Below are positions 23,676-27,934 of a stretch of 27,934 nt of DNA, piece after piece. Under the pieces are notes generated by a model that was given only the letters and a program-made list of their open reading frames with translations, searched no databases and was not told where the DNA came from. The DNA comes from a bacterium (GTDB lineage: Bacteria > CAIWAD01). Both the position numbers and the translations under genes were made by a program. The stretch covers positions 1 through 27,934 of the forward strand of contig JAUXWS010000083.1 of NCBI GenBank assembly GCA_030685015.1. The letters run 5' to 3'. Every line of letters begins with the position of its first letter. Positions within the stretch are counted from its first letter, which is position 1.

Positions 23676-24368
23676 CTACTTGCGGCGCGGGGGCCTCGGC
23701 GGGCCCTGCCGGGTCTGCTTGCGGGCGTCGTAGTCCACGCCGAACTTCTCGCCGCGGCAGATCCAGACCTTGACGCCGATGACGCCATAGGTGGTCCGGG
23801 CCTCCGCCAGCGCGTAATCGATGTCTGCGCGAAGAGTGTGCAGCGGAATGCGCCCTTCCTTGTAGCGCTCGGTGCGGCTCATCTCGGCGCCGCCCAGCCG
23901 GCCGGCACACATGATCTTGATGCCGTCGGCGCCGTTGCGCATGGTGGCCTGGATGGTCTTCTTCATGGCGCGGCGGAAGGAGACGCGCCCCTCCAGCTGC
24001 CGGGCCACGGAGTCGGCCACCAGCTGGGCCACCAGCTCGGGCTTCTTGATCTCGATGATGTTGACCTGCACCTCGTTGTCGAACTTGAGCTTCAGCTCCT
24101 CGCGGAGGCGCTCCACGTCCTGGCCCTTCTTCCCGATCACATGGCCGGGACGGGCGGTGTGCAGGGTCAGCACCACAGTGCGCGGATGGCGCTCGATGTC
24201 GATGCGCGCGATCCCCGCGTTGGCGTAAGCCTTGCGGCTCATGATGTATTTGCGGATCTCGACGTCCTGGAGAAGCTTGTCGGCGAAATGGTGCTCGTCG
24301 AACCAGTTCGAACTCCAGGTCTTGTTGATCCCCAGCCGGAAGCCGATCGGATGCGTCTTCTGTCCCAT
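23676..24368 (-). CDS. rpsC: 30S ribosomal protein S3 (uS3)
   Basis: 230 residues. [23 protein letters not shown] is the standard start. The KH domain has [18 protein letters not shown]. The C-terminal domain includes [50 protein letters not shown] and [11 protein letters not shown]3 forms part of the mRNA entry helicase. One base separates the rplV stop from the ATG (24368). Confidence 0.98.
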   Translation of the reverse strand: MGQKTHPIGFRLGINKTWSSNWFDEHHFADKLLQDVEIRKYIMSRKAYANAGIARIDIERHPRTVVLTLHTARPGHVIGKKGQDVERLREELKLKFDNEVQVNIIEIKKPELVAQLVADSVARQLEGRVSFRRAMKKTIQATMRNGADGIKIMCAGRLGGAEMSRTERYKEGRIPLHTLRADIDYALAEARTTYGVIGVKVWICRGEKFGVDYDARKQTRQGPPRPPRRK

Positions 24369-24369
24369 G

Positions 24370-24741
24370 CTATGCCTCCGCCTCGGTGGATGCCGCCGCC
24401 TGCTGTTCGCCAACCACCACCGTGACGTGGCTGGAGCGCTTGCGGATGGTCGTGGCGCGGCCCATGGCGCGGGGCAGGAAACGCTTGGCCGTCGGCCCCT
24501 CGTCCACCCAGATCGCCTGGATGACCAGGCCGTCGATGTCCACGGTCTTGGCGCCGTCCATCTGCTTGAAGTTGGCCACCGCCGAACGCACCAGCTTGGA
24601 GACGGGTGTGGACGAGCGCTTCTGGTTGAACTGCAGCTGAACCAGCGCCTCGTTGACCCGCATGCCGCGCACCAGATCCGCCACCAGGCGGACCTTGCGC
24701 GGCGCGATGCGCAGGTTGCGGCAGATTGCTTTCGCTTCCAT
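24370..24741 (-). CDS. rplV: 50S ribosomal protein L22 (uL22)
   Basis: 123 residues. [36 protein letters not shown] is the N-terminal block, and [24 protein letters not shown] forms the long hairpin that reaches into the exit tunnel. A short low-complexity tail ([13 protein letters not shown]) ends the protein. ATG 24741 has GAGGAG five bases upstream, which rules out the upstream in-frame GTG. Confidence 0.97.
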   Translation of the reverse strand: MEAKAICRNLRIAPRKVRLVADLVRGMRVNEALVQLQFNQKRSSTPVSKLVRSAVANFKQMDGAKTVDIDGLVIQAIWVDEGPTAKRFLPRAMGRATTIRKRSSHVTVVVGEQQAAASTEAEA

Positions 24742-24751
24742 CGCCACTCCT

Positions 24752-25036
24752 CTACCGCTTGGCCTTCTTGTCGCCCTTCTTGTCCTTGTGACCGAAGTAG
24801 GTGCGGGTGGGGGCGAACTCACCCAACTTGTGTCCCACCATGTTGTCGGTCACGTACACCGGGATGAACTTCTTCCCGTTGTGCACGGCGAAGGTCAGGC
24901 CGATGAATTCCGGGGTGATCATCGAGCGCCGGCTCCAGGTCTGGACGACCTTCTTGCTTTCGGCGTTCTTCATCGAGTCCACCTTCTTCATCAGGTGGTC
25001 GTCCACGAAGGGACCTTTCTTGATCGATCTCGCCAT
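24752..25036 (-). CDS. rpsS: 30S ribosomal protein S19 (uS19)
   Basis: 94 residues: [75 protein letters not shown]. The lysine-rich C-terminal tail is normal for the family. S19 is in the head of the small subunit near S13. It starts 16 bases after rplB. Confidence 0.98.
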   Translation of the reverse strand: MARSIKKGPFVDDHLMKKVDSMKNAESKKVVQTWSRRSMITPEFIGLTFAVHNGKKFIPVYVTDNMVGHKLGEFAPTRTYFGHKDKKGDKKAKR

Positions 25037-25052
25037 GGGAAGGGTCCTTTAC

Positions 25053-25880
25053 CTACTTGGTCCGGCGGCGCACGATGAACTTGTCGCTGTCCTTGTGGCG
25101 CTTGCGCGTCTTGAGGCCCTTGGTCTTCCAGCCCCACGGCGAGGTGGGGTGGCGTCCGCCGGAGCTGCGACCCTCGCCACCGCCCATGGGATGGTCGACC
25201 GGGTTCATGACCACGCCGCGCACGGTGGGCCGCACGCCCAGCCAGCGACTGCGCCCGGCCTTGCCCGAGCTGATGTTCATGTGCTCGGAATTGCCCGTCT
25301 TGCCGATGGTGGCGCGGCAGTTCTGGTGGACCCTGCGCAACTCGCCGGAGGGCAGCTTGACCAGCACGTAGTCGCCGTCCTTGGCCATCACGGTGGCGGA
25401 GGATCCGGCGCCGCGGGCCATCTGGGCGCCCTTGCCGATCTTCAGCTCGATGCAGTGCACGAACTCGCCCATGGGGATGTCCTTCAAGGCCAGGCAATTG
25501 CCCGTCTTGATCTCCGAGCCGGGGCCGCTCATGATCCACTGGTCGACCTGGAGCCCCTCGGGGGCGATGATGTAGCGCTTCTCGCCATCCTTGTAGAAAA
25601 GCAGGGCGATGCGGGCGCTGCGGTTGGGATCGTACTCGATGGCGGCGACGCGGGCGGGGATGCCGTCCTTGTTCCGCTTGAAGTCGATGATCCTGTACTT
25701 CTGCTTGTGACCGCCGCCCCGGTGGCGGCAGGTGATCCGGCCCATGTTGTTCCGCCCGCCCGTGCTCTTCTTGATCACGGTGAGGGCCTTCTCGGGCTTG
25801 GACTTGGTGATCTCCTCGAAGCCGGGGGTGCTGCGGAAGCGCTGCCCGGCCGTCGTCGGCTTGTACTGCTTCAGGGCCAT
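25053..25880 (-). CDS. rplB: 50S ribosomal protein L2 (uL2)
   Basis: 275 residues, normal size. Blocks include [28 protein letters not shown], the RNA-binding core [21 protein letters not shown]-like [13 protein letters not shown], and [28 protein letters not shown] with the conserved histidine close to the peptidyl-transferase centre. L2 is a primary 23S binder required for subunit association. It is 18 bases after rplW. Confidence 0.98.
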   Translation of the reverse strand: MALKQYKPTTAGQRFRSTPGFEEITKSKPEKALTVIKKSTGGRNNMGRITCRHRGGGHKQKYRIIDFKRNKDGIPARVAAIEYDPNRSARIALLFYKDGEKRYIIAPEGLQVDQWIMSGPGSEIKTGNCLALKDIPMGEFVHCIELKIGKGAQMARGAGSSATVMAKDGDYVLVKLPSGELRRVHQNCRATIGKTGNSEHMNISSGKAGRSRWLGVRPTVRGVVMNPVDHPMGGGEGRSSGGRHPTSPWGWKTKGLKTRKRHKDSDKFIVRRRTK

Positions 25881-25898
25881 TGCCTGTCTCCCGCTTCT

Positions 25899-26186
25899 CT
25901 ACAGACCTTCGACCAGTTCGATCTTGTCGCCTGGCTTGAGGGTCACCACCGCCTTCTTCCAGTCCGACCTCCGGCCGGCGTGGGCTCCCATCCGCTTCAG
26001 CTTGCCACCGACATTGACGGTGCGCACGCTGTTGACGGTGACGCCGAAGCGCTTCTCCACCGCCTTGCGGATCTCGATCTTGTTGGCGTCCACGCTCACC
26101 CGGAAGGAGTACTGGTTGCGCTCATCCTTGAGCTCCACCGACTTCTCGGACAGGATGGGATGGATCAGCACGCGCTTCTCAGCCAC
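25899..26186 (-). CDS. rplW: 50S ribosomal protein L23 (uL23)
   Basis: 95 residues: LIHPILSEKSVELKDERNQYSFRVSVDANKIEIRKAVEKRFGVTVNSVRTVNVGGKLKR and a C-terminal KKAVVTLKPGDKIEL. L23 lines the tunnel exit and docks trigger factor. The GTG at 26186 overlaps the rplD stop by eight bases (GTGGCTGA), so coupled translation is likely. The second-codon choice agrees with the family start. Confidence 0.97.
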   Translation of the reverse strand: MAEKRVLIHPILSEKSVELKDERNQYSFRVSVDANKIEIRKAVEKRFGVTVNSVRTVNVGGKLKRMGAHAGRRSDWKKAVVTLKPGDKIELVEGL

Positions 26187-26811
26187 CGTACACCTCCTGC
26201 AGGCGGGCCACCGCGCTCTTCTGCAGCACGACCACCTCGCTGGCCACGATGTCCCGCACGCTGGGCTGGTCCGCCGGCTGCAGATCCAGCTTGTAGATGT
26301 TGCGCGCGGACAGGTACAGGTTGCGTTCCTGGCCGCCTGTGAGGAAGAGGACGCGGCGGCCGGTGAGGGCGAAGGCCTTGAGGATGCCGGCCATCTTCTT
26401 CGTCTCCGGCGCGCCGAAGGCGAAATCCTCGACCACCACCACCTTCTGCTCCCGGGCGCGCAGCGTGTAGGCGCTGCGCTTGGCCAGCAGGCGGACCTTC
26501 TTGTTCACCTTCTTCTCGTACTCGTGGGGCTGAGGTCCGAAGACCGTGCCGCCATGGCGGTGCTGGGGGGCGCGGCTGGTGCCCTGCCGCGCGTTGCCCG
26601 TGCCCTTCTGCTTGTAGGGCTTCCTGCCGCCGCCGCTGACCAGGCGCCGGTTGAGAGTGGCGTGCGTGCCCTGGCGGGCCGCCGTCTCCTCCGACACCAC
26701 CGCCAGATAAATGGCGTGGCCGTTGGGCTTCTCGATGTTGAAGACGGATTCCGGCAGCTCGATCTTCTCGCTGGTCGGGGACCCGTCAAGCTTGTGGACG
26801 ATCAGTTCCAT
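26179..26811 (-). CDS. rplD: 50S ribosomal protein L4 (uL4)
   Basis: 210 residues. The tunnel loop region reads GGGRKPYKQKGTGNARQGTSRAPQHRHGGTVFGPQPHEYEKKVNKKVR. The C-terminal globular part has VVVVEDFAFGAPETKKMAGIL and KSAVARLQEVYGG. In E. coli L4 autoregulates the S10 operon through the leader; no such leader was recognised here. It is ten bases after rplC. Confidence 0.97.
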   Translation of the reverse strand: MELIVHKLDGSPTSEKIELPESVFNIEKPNGHAIYLAVVSEETAARQGTHATLNRRLVSGGGRKPYKQKGTGNARQGTSRAPQHRHGGTVFGPQPHEYEKKVNKKVRLLAKRSAYTLRAREQKVVVVEDFAFGAPETKKMAGILKAFALTGRRVLFLTGGQERNLYLSARNIYKLDLQPADQPSVRDIVASEVVVLQKSAVARLQEVYGG

Positions 26812-26821
26812 GGATCCCCCC

Positions 26822-27439
26822 CTACTTCTGGATTTCCAGGAGGCCGTTGCGCGCGCCGGGAACCGCCCCCTTGACCAGCAGCAGGTTGCGCTCCGCGTCC
26901 ACCATCACCACGCGAAGGTTGGACACCGTCACGCGGGCGTTGCCGGACTGGCCCGCCATGCGCCAGTTCTTGAAAGTGCGCGAAGGGTCGGAGGAGGCGC
27001 CCACCGAACCCGATCCGCGGTAGGACTCGTGCACACCGTGGGAGGCCTTGAAGCCGGAGAAATTGTGGCGCTTCATCACGCCCGTGAAGCCCCGGCCCTT
27101 GCTCGTGCCGGAGATCTTCACCTTGTCGCCGGCCTGGAAGATCTCGCAGGTGACCTGCGCACCCAGCTCGTAGCTGCGCAGGATGGCGCTCTTGAACTCC
27201 CGCAAGTGGCGCAGGGGCTTGGCTCCGGCCTTTTTCAGGTGGCCGCTCTCGGGTCGGTTGACACGGCCCGGCTTCACTTCAAGAAAGCCCAGTTGCACGG
27301 CTTCGTAGCCGTCCCGATCCTTGGACTTGATCTGGGTGACCGTGCAGGGCCCGGCCTCGATGACGGTGACGGGGATGCACTCCCCCTTGTCATCGAAGAC
27401 CGTGGTCATCCCGAGTTTGCGTCCCAGTATGGCGCTCAT
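26822..27439 (-). CDS. rplC: 50S ribosomal protein L3 (uL3)
   Basis: 205 residues. ILGRKLGMTTVFDDKGECIPVTVIEAGPCTVTQ is the N-terminal block. The central loop GTSKGRGFTGVMKRHNFSG, the HESYRGSGSVG stretch and KNWRMAGQSGNARVTVSNLRVV follow. L3 is a primary assembly protein near the peptidyl-transferase centre. It starts ten bases after rpsJ. Confidence 0.98.
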   Translation of the reverse strand: MSAILGRKLGMTTVFDDKGECIPVTVIEAGPCTVTQIKSKDRDGYEAVQLGFLEVKPGRVNRPESGHLKKAGAKPLRHLREFKSAILRSYELGAQVTCEIFQAGDKVKISGTSKGRGFTGVMKRHNFSGFKASHGVHESYRGSGSVGASSDPSRTFKNWRMAGQSGNARVTVSNLRVVMVDAERNLLLVKGAVPGARNGLLEIQK

Positions 27440-27449
27440 GACTGGCTCC

Positions 27450-27758
27450 TCAGGACTTGATCTCGATGTCCACGCCCGCCGGCAGCTCCAACTTCATCAA
27501 CGCGTCGATCGTGCGATTCGTCGCGTTGAGGATGTCGATGAGCCGCTTGTGGATGCGGGTTTCGAACTGCTCGCGGGACTTCTTGTCCACATGGGGCGAC
27601 CGGTTGACCGTGACCACCGAGCGATCAGTGGGCAGCGGAATCGGGCCGGCCACGATGGCGCCGGACTCCCGCGCGGTCTTGATGATCTTCTCGGCCGACA
27701 TGTCGATCAGGTTGTGATCGTATGCCTTGAGACGGATGCGAATGTTCGGATTGGCCAC
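27450..27758 (-). CDS. rpsJ: 30S ribosomal protein S10 (uS10), NusE
   Basis: 102 residues: [69 protein letters not shown] and [11 protein letters not shown]. It is part of the small-subunit head and of the NusB-NusE antitermination complex. The GTG start at 27758 has AGGAG seven bases upstream. First gene of the S10 operon; the 77-bp spacer before it carries a palindrome rather than a recognisable promoter. Confidence 0.98.
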   Translation of the reverse strand: MANPNIRIRLKAYDHNLIDMSAEKIIKTARESGAIVAGPIPLPTDRSVVTVNRSPHVDKKSREQFETRIHKRLIDILNATNRTIDALMKLELPAGVDIEIKS

Positions 27759-27793
27759 GATCCGACTCCTGCTTATTACTACGACCGGCTTGG

Positions 27794-27823
27794 CGTAGGG
27801 ACACGACGCGTCGTGTCCCTACG
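27794..27823. repeat. Perfect 30-bp palindrome between tuf and rpsJ
   Basis: The arms are CGTAGGGACACGACG and its exact reverse complement, with no loop bases. The element ends abruptly on both sides (G/G mismatch next to the arms). It is symmetric, so as RNA on either strand it folds into a very stable hairpin. No T-run follows on the minus strand. From memory, palindromes of the type GTAGGGACAC...GTGTCCCTAC occur as dispersed intergenic repeats in other bacteria; this was not checked. Confidence 0.9.
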
Positions 27824-27835
27824 GCGCGGCCCATT

Positions 27836-27934
27836 CTACTTCTGGATCTCCGTCACCACGCCGGCGCCGATGGTGCGGCCACCCTCGCGGATGGCGAAGC
27901 GCAGGTCCTTCTCCATGGCGATGGGCGCGATCAG
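27836..27934 (-). CDS. tuf: Translation elongation factor Tu, C-terminal end only
   Basis: The last 32 codons and the TAG stop are inside the window: [32 protein letters not shown], split here only by the window edge. The block [19 protein letters not shown] is the near-invariant end of domain 3 of EF-Tu. tuf directly upstream of rpsJ is a common order (str operon followed by S10 operon), so fusA and rpsG/rpsL are expected further out. Confidence 0.96.
   Translation of the reverse strand: MIAPIAMEKDLRFAIREGGRTIGAGVVTEIQK

Noticed and set aside
22425-24425. 666-codon plus-strand frame opposite rplN to rpsC
   Set aside because: It is antisense to five ribosomal protein genes and has no recognisable domain.

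Overview
The window is GC-rich bacterial chromosome in which every supported gene except one lies on the minus strand. It is mostly conserved core genome, the S10-spc-alpha ribosomal protein cluster and a shortened division/cell-wall (dcw) cluster, joined by a short stretch of less conserved genes. A cell wall is implied by mraZ, rsmH, an FtsI with a C-terminal PASTA-like domain, murF, ftsW and murB. GTG starts are frequent and many genes overlap or nearly touch. Alpha-operon rpsD is missing, S14 and L36 are zinc-binding forms, and Adk has a four-cysteine lid. These traits do not fix a phylum. A deep-branching, possibly uncultured lineage is plausible, but that is inference.

Layout in the direction of transcription (high to low coordinates). 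27934-27836 is the 3' end of tuf. A 77-bp spacer with a perfect 30-bp palindrome follows. 27758-22770 is the S10 operon (rpsJ, rplC, rplD, rplW, rplB, rpsS, rplV, rpsC, rplP, rpmC, rpsQ). 22754-17428 is the spc operon (rplN to secY), followed by adk, map and infA. A 195-bp spacer holds two 57-bp direct repeats and a hairpin. Then come rpmJ, rpsM, rpsK, a 148-bp gap where rpsD would usually be, rpoA and rplQ. A strong hairpin terminator at 13045-13072 closes this transcript.

From 12962 to 8058 is a mixed set: a TehB-like methyltransferase, a 92-aa protein of unknown function, rarA, rlmH, a tandem-domain ThyX-like protein and a 104-aa protein of unknown function. The only plus-strand gene, an ArsR-type regulator with a DUF2087-like C-terminus (7537-8079), converges on this set and is transcribed divergently from the dcw cluster. 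The intergenic region 7142-7536 holds a sigma70-like dcw promoter and MraZ-box-like repeats.

The dcw cluster runs mraZ, a small STAS-like gene, rsmH, ftsL-like, ftsI, murF, ftsW and murB (cut by the window edge). Most junctions are 4-bp overlaps or gaps of a few bases, so translation is probably coupled. murE, mraY, murD, murG and murC are absent from their usual slots. I see no phage, CRISPR, tRNA, rRNA or transposase. Nothing here is clearly a new multi-gene system. The items most worth a second look are the STAS-like gene inside the dcw operon, the double ThyX-like protein, and the two intergenic repeat elements inside the ribosomal cluster.
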